Source of the DNA: Bacteroidota bacterium | GTDB lineage: Bacteria > Bacteroidota > Bacteroidia > 2-12-FULL-35-15 | Assembly (NCBI GenBank): GCA_023251805.1 | Contig: JAHEYB010000034.1 | Span: forward strand, 1 to 37,769 | Direction of reading: 5' to 3' | Length of the DNA stretch: 37,769 nt | Shown: piece by piece, positions 1 through 8,830 of the stretch | Position numbering within the stretch: position 1 is the stretch's first letter | Layout of the letters: every line of letters begins with the position of its first letter | Made by a program: the position numbers and the translations under genes | The notes under the pieces: generated by a model | What the model saw: the letters and a program-made list of their open reading frames with translations, nothing else | The model's database searches: none | Told to the model about the DNA's origin: nothing

Positions 1-416
1 AAAAAGAAAAAAGCAATCAAAATATCATAACCCATAAGTATGGATTGAGTCAAAAAAACCGGTTCAATTATAAAAAGAATCAACGCCCATACAATTGTTT
101 TTTCATTCAAGTAACGTTTGCACAATTTGAAAAATTGATAGAACAATCCAATTAAAAAAGGAAGCATAGCGAAATGAGATATTGTCAAAGTTTTTCCAAA
201 AAGTTTCCAACCAATAGTCAGATAAGTAGAATAAAATGGGAAACCTCCTGTGTCCAACGCTTCTGGAGCAATAAATCCATTAAATCCATTTTCGTAAAAA
301 TGAAGAGATAAAGAGGAAAAGAATGCGCTATCCCAAAAAAAGGGAATATTGATACTAAAAATGGTCAGAAGTGTAAGGGCTACAATAAATGGAAGGAGAA
401 GTTTAAAGTTCGTCAT
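1..416 (-). CDS. Multi-membrane glycosyltransferase, PMT/ArnT (GT39)-like, N-terminal part only
   Basis: This is the N-terminal ~138 residues of a hydrophobic protein that runs off the left edge of the window. It starts at ATG 414-416, overlapping the end of the upstream GT2 gene by 14 bases in another frame, so translation is probably coupled. The start MTNFKLLLPFIVALTLLTIF is a first membrane helix. It is followed by an external-loop motif (FFWDSAFFSSLSLHFYENGF) in the place where GT39/ArnT-type enzymes carry their acidic catalytic residue, and then by further helices (AMLPFLIGLFYQF, ALILFIIEPVFL). Such enzymes move a sugar from a polyprenyl-phosphate donor to a lipid or protein outside the inner membrane, which fits the adjacent GT2 enzyme that loads such carriers. 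The family call is inference from layout and partial motifs, because the C-terminal domain cannot be seen. Confidence 0.6.
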   Translation of the reverse strand, partial: MTNFKLLLPFIVALTLLTIFSINIPFFWDSAFFSSLSLHFYENGFNGFIAPEALDTGGFPFYSTYLTIGWKLFGKTLTISHFAMLPFLIGLFYQFFKLCKRYLNEKTIVWALILFIIEPVFLTQSILMGYDILIAFFF

Positions 417-1335
417 TGCTTTTTACAATTTCAGAAATACTGTATTGCGGCTTGTTATTAAGCGTAAGATACATTCTTCCAATATATTCTCCAATAATTC
501 CCAAGGTGATTAAAATTAATCCGCCAAAAAGAATGATAAGCACTACAACTGTGGTCCAACCCGCAATAAAATTTTTAGCAATAAAATAATCGTATAAATA
601 TTTTACTAATAATACTAAACCTACAAATGTGGCAATACACCCAGTAATAGTAGCTAAGCGCAATGGTAAAACAGAAAATCCGGTGAAAAGTTTCATAAAA
701 ACGGAGACGGATTTGGAAAAGGTATAAGTGCTCTTCCCGTTTAAACGTGCTTGATGTTGGACATTAACCTGACTCAAATTTTGCGTTACCGTTAATATAA
801 TCCCATCTATATAAGGATAAGGTCCCGCAAATTTTGCAATTTCAGATACAGTAGATTTGTTTATTATTTTAAATGGAGAAAGGTATATTCCTTTTGGTTT
901 AGAGACCAATATTTCCGCCATTTTTCCATTAGTGCTACTGCCAATATTTTTTACAGCGGTTTGTTTTAGCGAACTGAAATTGGCATAACAAACATCAAAG
1001 CCTTTTTTACATTCGTTATATAAATCAACAATATTTTCGGGATTATGCTGTAAATCATCATCCATAATCACGCAATAGTTTCCCCTTGCAATTCGCAGTC
1101 CTGCCAGTAATGCATTATCTTGTCCACTGTTTTTTCTCAGGTTGATTCCTGTAATGCCGGAATATTGTTTACTCAAGGCAACAATTTTTTTCCAACTATC
1201 ATCTATACTGCCATCGTTTACAAAAATAATTTCGTGTGAAACAGACATCGCCTGAGCAATTCGTTTATGCAATTCCTCAATTATAGAAGAACTGTTATAA
1301 ACGGGTATTACTATACTGATTTCTATTTCTTTCAT
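403..1335 (-). CDS. GT2 polyprenyl-phosphate glycosyltransferase (DPM1/GtrB/ArnC-like)
   Basis: This 310-residue enzyme has a cytosolic GT-A domain followed by two C-terminal membrane helices (about residues 215-245 and 258-285). The N-terminus ISIVIPVYNSSSIIEELHKR is the usual nucleotide-sugar-binding start, FVNDGS (38-43) is the second conserved aspartate region, and MDDDLQHNPE (91-100) is the DXD-type metal site. This is the layout of GtrB, ArnC and dolichol-phosphate-mannose synthase enzymes, which transfer a sugar from a nucleotide donor onto undecaprenyl phosphate at the inner membrane. It overlaps the upstream methyltransferase by 4 bases (ATGA, 1332-1335) and the downstream membrane glycosyltransferase by 14 bases, so the three form one translationally coupled operon. 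The sugar cannot be told from the sequence. The family is clear and the exact role is inferred. Confidence 0.9.
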   Translation of the reverse strand: MKEIEISIVIPVYNSSSIIEELHKRIAQAMSVSHEIIFVNDGSIDDSWKKIVALSKQYSGITGINLRKNSGQDNALLAGLRIARGNYCVIMDDDLQHNPENIVDLYNECKKGFDVCYANFSSLKQTAVKNIGSSTNGKMAEILVSKPKGIYLSPFKIINKSTVSEIAKFAGPYPYIDGIILTVTQNLSQVNVQHQARLNGKSTYTFSKSVSVFMKLFTGFSVLPLRLATITGCIATFVGLVLLVKYLYDYFIAKNFIAGWTTVVVLIILFGGLILITLGIIGEYIGRMYLTLNNKPQYSISEIVKSNDEL

Positions 1336-1928
1336 TTTTTAATAACAATGATGATGTCTTTGTCGAAACGATCAACAACTAAATAAGTAAAATTTAATTT
1401 TTCTTTTAATTCATTTAATGCAGATAGTAGTGTTTTTTCAGTGAAACGGAATGCTTGTTTTTTACCATCCACCTTTGCTGATGCTTTTGCCAATTTACCA
1501 ATAATTCCTTTATTGTTTGACAGATTATGTATCGGCTCCGAAATAATAATTTGAGAGGAACATTCCAACATTTTTGTAAATAAACTTTCCAAACTCACAT
1601 TAAAATGATAAAGTGAACCACAAATAATACATGTATCTGCTTCGGGCAATTTTGAAATACTGAGGATGTCGTTACGCTCAGCTTTTAATCCCATTTTTAT
1701 TGCATTTTGCACAAAAACTTCATTTATATCTATTCCTGTCCAGTTTATCGACTTTTTTCTACAATACTCAGCAATGATAGTATCTCCAAAACAAATTTCG
1801 GTTACTTTTTGACCGGAAATATGCCTTAAAATAGGCGCAAAACGCCTGTAATAATTGCCTCTATACAACAAAGACATCACAAAGCGATAATATCGGATAT
1901 TACTGTATATGAAACTGGTTTTTGCCAT
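1332..1928 (-). CDS. Class I SAM-dependent methyltransferase, first gene of glycosylation operon
   Basis: The 198-residue protein has a Rossmann-type methyltransferase core. Motif I is VTEICFGDTIIAEYC (about 42-56, with the usual glycine-rich loop reduced to F-G-D), then WTGIDIN at the end of strand 2, a conserved acidic step (ERNDILSISKLPEADT), and GSLYHF at the motif IV/post-IV position. No signal peptide or membrane helix is seen. It is the first gene of a three-gene minus-strand operon with a GT2 and a membrane glycosyltransferase, so it may modify a lipid-linked sugar or the carrier, but the substrate is unknown. The weak motif I makes it a divergent member. A -7-like box (TATATTTG on the minus strand) lies 15 bases before its ATG. 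Confidence 0.7.
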   Translation of the reverse strand: MAKTSFIYSNIRYYRFVMSLLYRGNYYRRFAPILRHISGQKVTEICFGDTIIAEYCRKKSINWTGIDINEVFVQNAIKMGLKAERNDILSISKLPEADTCIICGSLYHFNVSLESLFTKMLECSSQIIISEPIHNLSNNKGIIGKLAKASAKVDGKKQAFRFTEKTLLSALNELKEKLNFTYLVVDRFDKDIIIVIKK

Positions 1929-1942
1929 TAATGCATTTTATG

Positions 1943-1976
1943 CAAATATAATGAAGTAATAGGCTTCCTAAGGCAA
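1943..1976 (-). promoter_or_regulatory. Bacteroidota-type promoter for the glycosylation operon
   Basis: On the minus strand TATATTTG (1943-1950) matches the TANNTTTG -7 consensus, with a TTG (1974-1976) 23 bases upstream as a possible -33 element. It sits in the 97-base divergent spacer before the methyltransferase start. This is a pattern match only. Confidence 0.5.
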
Positions 1977-2046
1977 TATCTTAGAGCTAATTTCGTTAGC
2001 AAAAGGTTAGGATATTATTACAAATTTGTTTAATTTTATAGCTATT

Positions 2047-3126
2047 ATGAATAAAAAAATTTCTGCTACTTCAATCATTTTTTTAGGTCTTTTATCGTTC
2101 ACCTTTGCCCAAGCTCCGAAATACAGTAACGAGTTTTTGAGTATTGGTGTGGGTGCAAGAGCCTTAGGAATGTCCAATTCCTATATCACTTCCGTAAACG
2201 ATGTAACTGCGGGATATTGGAACCCTGCTGGACTTTTAGGAATCAAAAATCAACACCAAGTAGCCCTGATGCACAGTGAATATTTTGCAGGAATTGCAAA
2301 GTATGATTATGGCGCATTTGCCACAAGATTAGATTCTGCAAGTGTTTTGGGTGTGAGTTTGGTGCGTTTTGGTGTGGATGATATTCCAAATACAACCGAA
2401 TTAATTGATGCGAATGGAAATGTAGATTACGATAGAATAACTACTTTTTCTGCAGTAGATTATGCCTTTTTGGTTTCTTATGCCAAACAATTAAAAATTC
2501 CTGGATTGCGTTTGGGAGCAAACGTGAAAATTATTCGTAGAAAAGTAGGTGATTTTGCAGGTGCTTGGGGTTTTGGATTAGATGCCGGTGCGCAATACGA
2601 TTATAAAAAATGGAAACTAGCAGCAATGGCCCGTGATGTTACATCTACTTTTAACGCTTGGAGCACTAATTTATCTGAAGAAACAAAACAGGTTTTTATA
2701 GCTACAGGAAACGAAATTCCCACTAACTCCGTTGAAATTACGCTCCCTAAATTATTATTAGGAGCCGCTCGTAAATTTGATTTCACCGAAAAGATTTCTT
2801 TGTTAACTGAATTGAATATGGATGCCACATTTGATGGAAAAAGAAATGTTTTAATAAAAAGTAAGGCCGTAAGTCTTGATCCACATTTGGGTTTAGAAGC
2901 TTCTTATATGAATATTATTTTTCTTCGTGCAGGTATTGGCAACTATCAATCCTATACCGATGCAGTTGGCAAAAAAGTAAATACTATTCAACCTAATATA
3001 GGAGTAGGAGTAAAAATAAAATCGGTTTATATTGATTATGCTTTAACAGATATTGGTGATAAATCGGTAGCACTTTATTCGAATGTGTTTTCTATTAAAG
3101 TGGACCTCAATAAAAAAGTCAAATGA
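2047..3126 (+). CDS. PorV/PorQ-family outer-membrane beta-barrel protein
   Basis: I place the start at ATG 2047, not the in-frame TTG at 2026, because MNKKISATSIIFLGLLSFTF is a clean signal peptide ending near FAQ, and the longer start adds only MFNFIAI. The mature protein is about 338 residues. It shows the family's early signature (SIGVGARALGMSNSYI then AGYWNPAGL), followed by many alternating beta-strand segments. Members such as PorV (LptO) are 14-stranded FadL-like barrels that carry T9SS cargo from the translocon to the attachment complex or hold the protease PorU at the surface. The stop overlaps the start of the C25 protease gene by 4 bases (ATGA, 3123-3126), which supports a functional pair. 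Whether it is PorV itself or a paralogue cannot be settled here. A partner role for the neighbouring protease is inference. Confidence 0.85.
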   Translation: MNKKISATSIIFLGLLSFTFAQAPKYSNEFLSIGVGARALGMSNSYITSVNDVTAGYWNPAGLLGIKNQHQVALMHSEYFAGIAKYDYGAFATRLDSASVLGVSLVRFGVDDIPNTTELIDANGNVDYDRITTFSAVDYAFLVSYAKQLKIPGLRLGANVKIIRRKVGDFAGAWGFGLDAGAQYDYKKWKLAAMARDVTSTFNAWSTNLSEETKQVFIATGNEIPTNSVEITLPKLLLGAARKFDFTEKISLLTELNMDATFDGKRNVLIKSKAVSLDPHLGLEASYMNIIFLRAGIGNYQSYTDAVGKKVNTIQPNIGVGVKIKSVYIDYALTDIGDKSVALYSNVFSIKVDLNKKVK

Positions 3127-6100
3127 TTAAACGGCTACTCCTTGTATGTTTAATTGTGTTTATCACTTTTGAAGTGAAGGCGCAAACATATGGCAACGAG
3201 TGGATTAATTATTCTCAGTTTTATTACAAAATAAAGATTGCTCAAAATGGTGTTTTTCGTATCGACTCCGTAGTCTTAGCTTCTGCCGGAATTCCGCTGA
3301 GTTCAATCAATCCCAAAAATTTTCAAATTTTTAATAAAGGCGTTCAGCAATATATTTATGTTGAAGGTGAAAGCGACAATGTTTTTAATGGCTCTGATTT
3401 TATAGAATTTTATGCTCAAAAAAATGATGGAGCACTCGATACAGCTTTGTATGTCAATACCAGCTTTGTTCCAAATCCTTATTATAGTTTGATAAACGAC
3501 ACAGCTGTTTATTTTTTAACTTGGAACACTTCTACCACAAACAGCCGTATGGCTACCGATACTGCTACAGATTTTGCGTCATACATTCCTGATAATTATT
3601 TTTTTAAAGACATTGTTTCCGAATTTCATGGTGGGTATTATGAAGGCGAAACAGACGATGTTGGCAGTACCGATTCTCGCTATACAAAAGCAGAAGGGTG
3701 GTTTGATGTCAATGTAATAGACTTAGGTGTTACAGGAAATTACTCTATCAATACACCAAATATTTTTACTACTGGCCCTAATGCTAAAATAAAAACGGTT
3801 GTTTTGGGCGCTTCTAAAAATGTTTCCTTGGGCTTGGACCATGTTTTAAGAGTAACGTATAATAGTTTGCCTTTGGTAAATGACACTTCATTTTTTGGGT
3901 ATGAGTCCAATCAATTTGTTTATAGTGTTCCGGCATCTACTCTTACTATTCCTGTTACTAGCTTTCAATATACAAGTGTCAATACAGGTTTCACTTCTAA
4001 TCGTACGGCTCTTTCTTATATCAATATAAAATATCCTCACGATTTGGATTTGGAATCAAGTTCCAATTTTACATTGTATGTCCCTGAAAATAGTTCTCAA
4101 GCAAAAACATTTTTTCAATTGACAAATTTTAACTCAACGGGAAACATTCATTTGTTTGATTTAACAAACGCCAAAAGAATTCAAGTTGTAAGTAATGGAA
4201 TAATAGACAGTGTACTTATTCCAAATAGCGGAGTAGAAAAAAAATGTTTTATTACCTCTGATGGTTTTATTTTAAATATTACTTCTCTTATTCCCGTTGG
4301 CTCCTCCGCACAATTTATAGATTACGCGTCTCCTATCGTTGATTCGGCTTATATTATTGTAACGCATAAATCCCTGATCACTGCAGCCACAAACTATCAA
4401 ACATATCGTAGTTCAGCTAATGGTGGTTTTCACAATGTTGTTGTTGCAGACATCGATCAATTGTACGACCAGTTTGCTTATGGGATTGTAAAAAGCCCTT
4501 TGTCGATCAGAGGATTTGGCAAGTATATGATGAATGCAAACCCAACAGCACCACCTAAAAATTTATTTCTTATCGGGAAGTCCTATCACATGCTTCTTTC
4601 CAGAAACGATCCAACCTATTATCCGCTCGACTTAGTTCCATCTTTTGGAAATCCTTCCAGCGATAACTTGTTAACTGCAGGAATAAGCGGTGGAATTATC
4701 GTTCCCGGAATTCCAACCGGACGATTGGCTGCAAAAACTACCACCGATGTGGACGATTATTTAAATAAAGTTATTCAGTATGAAGATAAAGTTGCGAATC
4801 CTCCTGCCGAGTGGATGAAACATATTTTACATTTTGGTGGTGGAACAAGTTCAGTTGAACAAAATAGTTTTAAAGCATATTTAAGTAGCTATGAAAATAT
4901 AATTGAAGACACATTGTATGGTGGCGAAGTAAGTAATTTTTATAAAACCAGTTCGGCACCAATTGATATTAATACTTCGGATACTTTGCAGGCTTTTATG
5001 GATGAAGGAGTTTCTTTGATGACATTTTTTGGACATGCTTCAGGTACCGGCTTCGATTTAAGTATTGATGACATTGATTCCTATAATCCTTTGCCCGGGC
5101 ATTATCCTTTTATGTTAGCCAATGGCTGCTATTCCGGAGATATTCATTCAACTGAAATAACCACTTCTGAAGATTATATTATTAAGGCAAACAAAGGAAT
5201 GATAGGCTATTTAGCATCAGTTGGACTTGGTGTGCCTTATGCTTTAAATGTATTTTCATCGGAGTTCTACCGACAAATTTCGCTAAGCAACTATGGAAAA
5301 TCGGTTGGAAGTTCTATCAAAAATACTATTTCATTTAATGAAACAGCTGCCATTGCCGACCCTATAATTATGTCGGCCTGCAACGAAATGACCTTACATG
5401 GCGACCCGGCTATCATTATTAATTCGCAACAAAAACCGGATTATAAAATCACAAACAGCGATGTGTACTTCGACTTAACAAATCCAACTCCCGATTCAAT
5501 GGTGATTTATGTTGTGAGAACAAATTTGGGAAGAGCAACGAATGACACAATTTTTACTCATCTCTACAGAACTTATCCGGATGGTAGCAATCAAACTTAT
5601 TTAGAATTTTCGCTTGCCCCGCATTTTAAAGATACCATTGCAGTTAAAATTCCTTGGGATTACACAAAAGATATCGGATTAAATAAAGTGAGAGTTACAT
5701 TAGATTATTTTAATAGAGTGGATGAGTTGAGTGAAACAAACAATGCAACAACCGATATTAATTTTATTATTAATGGTGGTGATGTAGTTCCTGTTTATCC
5801 TTACGAATTTGCAATTATTCCCACGGATACTATTACATTAAAAGCATCTACTGCTGATATGTTTGCACCTCTTAGAAATTACATTTTTCAAATTGATACG
5901 ACCGATACATTTAATAGTCCGAGTGTGCAAACATCACTACCCATCCCTTCAATAGGTGGAGTAATTACTTGGAAACCTACCAATTTTAATTCAACCACTG
6001 TTTACTACTGGCGTGTTAGTCCTGATTCAACCAGTGCAACAAGTGGTTTTAAATGGAGAGAAAGCTCATTTCAATACATTCCAAATAAACGTGGTTGGGA

Positions 6101-8129
6101 ACAAGCTCATTTTTTTCAATTTAAAAATGATAGTTATCAATATGTAAATTTTAATCGTCCTCTACGAAAATTCGATTTTGTGAATGATATAAGAAGTTTA
6201 GAATGTAATAATGGTATTTCCGGATATGTTGGCTGGTTTAATGTTAATTATAGAATAAATGGAAGTTTAGAATATGTTTCCAGTTGGGCTATTCCGGGAT
6301 TCACGCTTGCAGCATTTGATCCAATTAGTAATATTTGCATGAAGTCGATTTCAGTTGGTGGTGGGTATTCACAATTTGGTAGTGTTACTTATTCTGCTGT
6401 TGGTACAGAAGAAAACGCCAGCGATTTTTATGACACCGATTCAATCAATAGAGCAAAAATTACCAACTTTATTATGAATGATGTTCCTTTTGGGTATAAT
6501 GTTTTGGCCTACTCACAAGATAATCATTCTATCCCTTCTTATGAGGAAAATTTATATCTGGCTTTTGAAGCATTGGGTGCAGGTCAAATAAGAACAGTTC
6601 CTTCTCAGCGGGCATATATTTTGTTTGGTACAAAAGGTGATGCAATTGGTTCCGCCACCGAGATAATAGGTGATTCTTTAAATTCAGCTATTCAATTAGA
6701 TACTGCTTTATTTAGCAACTGGAATGAAGGAGCTATTTTTTCTCCAATTATTGGTCCTGCATTGAGTTGGGATTCTTTGTCTTGGAAACAACATCACATC
6801 GATGGGGCATCAACAGATGATACTGTTTATGTGAAATTAATTGGAATTATGGCCGATGGTTCAGAAGACACACTTGCTGATTTTAATTCTACCACACAAT
6901 TAGATATTGGAAATTTAAGTACTTATGCAAATGCAACTATCTATCCAAATATTCGCCTTGTTGCATATATGAAAGATGATACATTAAATACACCACCGCA
7001 GATGGAACGCTGGCAAGTTATTTATACTCCTGTTCCGGAAGCTGCTATCAATCCTGCAATTGGATATTATTCCAAAGACACTACGCAAGAAGGTGATAAT
7101 GTAATTATACATTTGCCCATTCAAAATATTAGTGAATATACTTTCCCCGATAGTTTGTTGATTACGTATTGGATTGAAGATGCCAATAATGTGAATCACC
7201 CTTTGCCTTCTAAATTGAAAAAAGACTTATTTGCTCCCAATGAAATAATTATCGATACAATAAATGTTAATACCGATGGATATCCGGGCAGTAATGCACT
7301 GTGGGTGGAAGTAAATCCAATCATTCCGATGGATACTTTAGATCTTCCGAAAACTCAGTTGGAACAATACCATTTTAATAATATTATTCGGATTCCATTT
7401 TATTCTTCACAAGATAAAATTAATCCTTTGTTAGATGTAACATTTGATGGCGTTCACATTTTAAATAGCGACATTGTTTCTGCTAAACCAAATATATTAA
7501 TACAGCTGAAAGATGAAAACCAATTTTTAGCATTGAATGATACCGCTGATTTTAAAGTTTTTATTCAGTTCCCTTCTTCTTCCACTGCGCAACGTATATT
7601 CTTTGGACCAGTGCTTAGTTTTACTCCTGCTTTATTGCCAAATAATAGCTGTAAGCTAAATTATACTCCTGCTTTATTTGAAGATGGGAAGTATCAATTA
7701 ATTGTTCAGGCAAAAGATAAATCAGATAATCAAAGTGGAGCAATCGACTACAAAATAAATTTTGAGGTTGTAAACAAATCTACTATTACCGAAGTGATGA
7801 ATTATCCAAACCCTTTTTCTACAGCCACACATTTTGTTTTTACATTAACAGGTTCGGAAGTGCCAAGCTATTTTAAAATACAAATTTTAACCATCACCGG
7901 AAAAGTAATTCGAGAGATTACCAATGAGGAGCTGGGGCTAATTCACGTTGGAAGAAATATTACGGATTATGCTTGGGATGGGAAAGATGAATTTGGCGAT
8001 CAGCTTGCCAATGGTGTTTATTTATATAGAGTAGTAACGACCTTGCGTGGTGACGATATAGAAAAACGTGAAAGTGGTGCCGACCAATATTTCAAAAAAG
8101 GATTTGGCAAAATGTTTTTAATTCGATGA
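3123..8129 (+). CDS. C25 gingipain-like cysteine protease, PorU/PorU2-like, with T9SS sorting domain
   Basis: This 1668-residue secreted protein has a signal peptide (MIKRLLLVCLIVFITFEVKA) and a gingipain-type peptidase domain in the middle. The catalytic pair is visible as FFGHASG (His638) and NGCYSG (Cys669), 31 residues apart as expected for family C25. A long beta-sandwich region follows, with CARDB-like segments around 770-900, and the C-terminus carries a T9SS type A-like sorting domain beginning with YPNPFS near residue 1560 and ending with the NGVYLYRV block. PorU is the T9SS sortase that removes cargo sorting domains and attaches cargo to A-LPS. Proteins of this larger size beside a PorV/PorQ-family gene are usually called putative PorU2. 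A cleavable sorting domain would make it cargo as well as protease. Its start overlaps the porV-like stop and its stop overlaps the next start, so the three genes are coupled. Confidence 0.85.
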   Translation: MIKRLLLVCLIVFITFEVKAQTYGNEWINYSQFYYKIKIAQNGVFRIDSVVLASAGIPLSSINPKNFQIFNKGVQQYIYVEGESDNVFNGSDFIEFYAQKNDGALDTALYVNTSFVPNPYYSLINDTAVYFLTWNTSTTNSRMATDTATDFASYIPDNYFFKDIVSEFHGGYYEGETDDVGSTDSRYTKAEGWFDVNVIDLGVTGNYSINTPNIFTTGPNAKIKTVVLGASKNVSLGLDHVLRVTYNSLPLVNDTSFFGYESNQFVYSVPASTLTIPVTSFQYTSVNTGFTSNRTALSYINIKYPHDLDLESSSNFTLYVPENSSQAKTFFQLTNFNSTGNIHLFDLTNAKRIQVVSNGIIDSVLIPNSGVEKKCFITSDGFILNITSLIPVGSSAQFIDYASPIVDSAYIIVTHKSLITAATNYQTYRSSANGGFHNVVVADIDQLYDQFAYGIVKSPLSIRGFGKYMMNANPTAPPKNLFLIGKSYHMLLSRNDPTYYPLDLVPSFGNPSSDNLLTAGISGGIIVPGIPTGRLAAKTTTDVDDYLNKVIQYEDKVANPPAEWMKHILHFGGGTSSVEQNSFKAYLSSYENIIEDTLYGGEVSNFYKTSSAPIDINTSDTLQAFMDEGVSLMTFFGHASGTGFDLSIDDIDSYNPLPGHYPFMLANGCYSGDIHSTEITTSEDYIIKANKGMIGYLASVGLGVPYALNVFSSEFYRQISLSNYGKSVGSSIKNTISFNETAAIADPIIMSACNEMTLHGDPAIIINSQQKPDYKITNSDVYFDLTNPTPDSMVIYVVRTNLGRATNDTIFTHLYRTYPDGSNQTYLEFSLAPHFKDTIAVKIPWDYTKDIGLNKVRVTLDYFNRVDELSETNNATTDINFIINGGDVVPVYPYEFAIIPTDTITLKASTADMFAPLRNYIFQIDTTDTFNSPSVQTSLPIPSIGGVITWKPTNFNSTTVYYWRVSPDSTSATSGFKWRESSFQYIPNKRGWEQAHFFQFKNDSYQYVNFNRPLRKFDFVNDIRSLECNNGISGYVGWFNVNYRINGSLEYVSSWAIPGFTLAAFDPISNICMKSISVGGGYSQFGSVTYSAVGTEENASDFYDTDSINRAKITNFIMNDVPFGYNVLAYSQDNHSIPSYEENLYLAFEALGAGQIRTVPSQRAYILFGTKGDAIGSATEIIGDSLNSAIQLDTALFSNWNEGAIFSPIIGPALSWDSLSWKQHHIDGASTDDTVYVKLIGIMADGSEDTLADFNSTTQLDIGNLSTYANATIYPNIRLVAYMKDDTLNTPPQMERWQVIYTPVPEAAINPAIGYYSKDTTQEGDNVIIHLPIQNISEYTFPDSLLITYWIEDANNVNHPLPSKLKKDLFAPNEIIIDTINVNTDGYPGSNALWVEVNPIIPMDTLDLPKTQLEQYHFNNIIRIPFYSSQDKINPLLDVTFDGVHILNSDIVSAKPNILIQLKDENQFLALNDTADFKVFIQFPSSSTAQRIFFGPVLSFTPALLPNNSCKLNYTPALFEDGKYQLIVQAKDKSDNQSGAIDYKINFEVVNKSTITEVMNYPNPFSTATHFVFTLTGSEVPSYFKIQILTITGKVIREITNEELGLIHVGRNITDYAWDGKDEFGDQLANGVYLYRVVTTLRGDDIEKRESGADQYFKKGFGKMFLIR

Positions 8130-8740
8130 TGAGATTTTTCTTTTATATTTTGTATATTTTTTTTACTACAAAAAATGTTTTTCCACAATCATCTTTCTCC
8201 AAACTTTCTCGCCCCGAAAAATGCTGGGCGATTTCCCATTTAATAAAAGCAAAAAAAGCACAAACTATTACCAAGCAAGTTCAGCTAGTTGTAGATTCCG
8301 TAAAACGTTCAAATAGTATTGGTACGGATAATAATGGAGGTAAATTGGATGCCTTTAAACATGCGTATTGGATGGCTTCCCTCGCTATTGAAATTGGAAG
8401 AAATCAAGCCTTAAAACTGGGAAACGCTCACGAAAAGGGCAATTATTTACAATTTAAAAAACGATTGCTGGAAGATACTTTTTTGCCCGATTCGGTTAGC
8501 TCTGTAATGGATTTAAAAAACAATGAATTTGGAGTTTCTGTTGTTGCAAAATGTCAGAATCTTTCTTCAACAACAATTCAAAAAAAAATAATGGATGGAT
8601 TTGCAAATGGAAAATTGAGTACCATCAAAAAGGATGAAGAAGGAAATTTTCTAACTTGCGAAGGAGGAATCATTTCTTTGAAAGAATGGACTGGCAAATG
8701 GGGGATTCCTAAATGCATTGAACCTTCCCTCAATCATTGA
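8126..8740 (+). CDS. Secreted DUF6973-like protein
   Basis: The 204-residue protein starts inside the last codons of the C25 protease gene (ATGATG at 8126-8131; either ATG is possible). It has a hydrophobic export signal (FFFYILYIFFTTKNVFPQ). The conserved centre is DNNGGKLDAFKHAYWMASLA followed by LGNAHEKGN, a D-A-F-x-H-A-Y-W ... A-H-E pattern that I associate with DUF6973, where the His, Asp and Glu residues look like a metal or catalytic site. No function is established for that domain to my knowledge. Because it is coupled to the PorV/PorU2-like pair, it may act in the same envelope process, but this is position-based inference. No -10 or terminator was seen before lnt, although lnt has its own promoter candidate. 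Confidence 0.6.
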   Translation: MMRFFFYILYIFFTTKNVFPQSSFSKLSRPEKCWAISHLIKAKKAQTITKQVQLVVDSVKRSNSIGTDNNGGKLDAFKHAYWMASLAIEIGRNQALKLGNAHEKGNYLQFKKRLLEDTFLPDSVSSVMDLKNNEFGVSVVAKCQNLSSTTIQKKIMDGFANGKLSTIKKDEEGNFLTCEGGIISLKEWTGKWGIPKCIEPSLNH

Positions 8741-8809
8741 TTTAGTGGTTATATCATCTTAGTATAAATAAAATTATATAGAATATGGATCTCATTTTAA
8801 CTGAAGTAG

Positions 8810-8817
8810 TATCTTTG
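8810..8817 (+). promoter_or_regulatory. -7 promoter box upstream of lnt
   Basis: TATCTTTG matches the Bacteroidota TANNTTTG -7 consensus and lies 13 bases before the TTG start codon of lnt. Transcription would start about 5-8 bases before the gene, giving almost no leader. No clear -33 element is visible. Confidence 0.5.
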
Positions 8818-8830
8818 TAAAAATTTTTTT

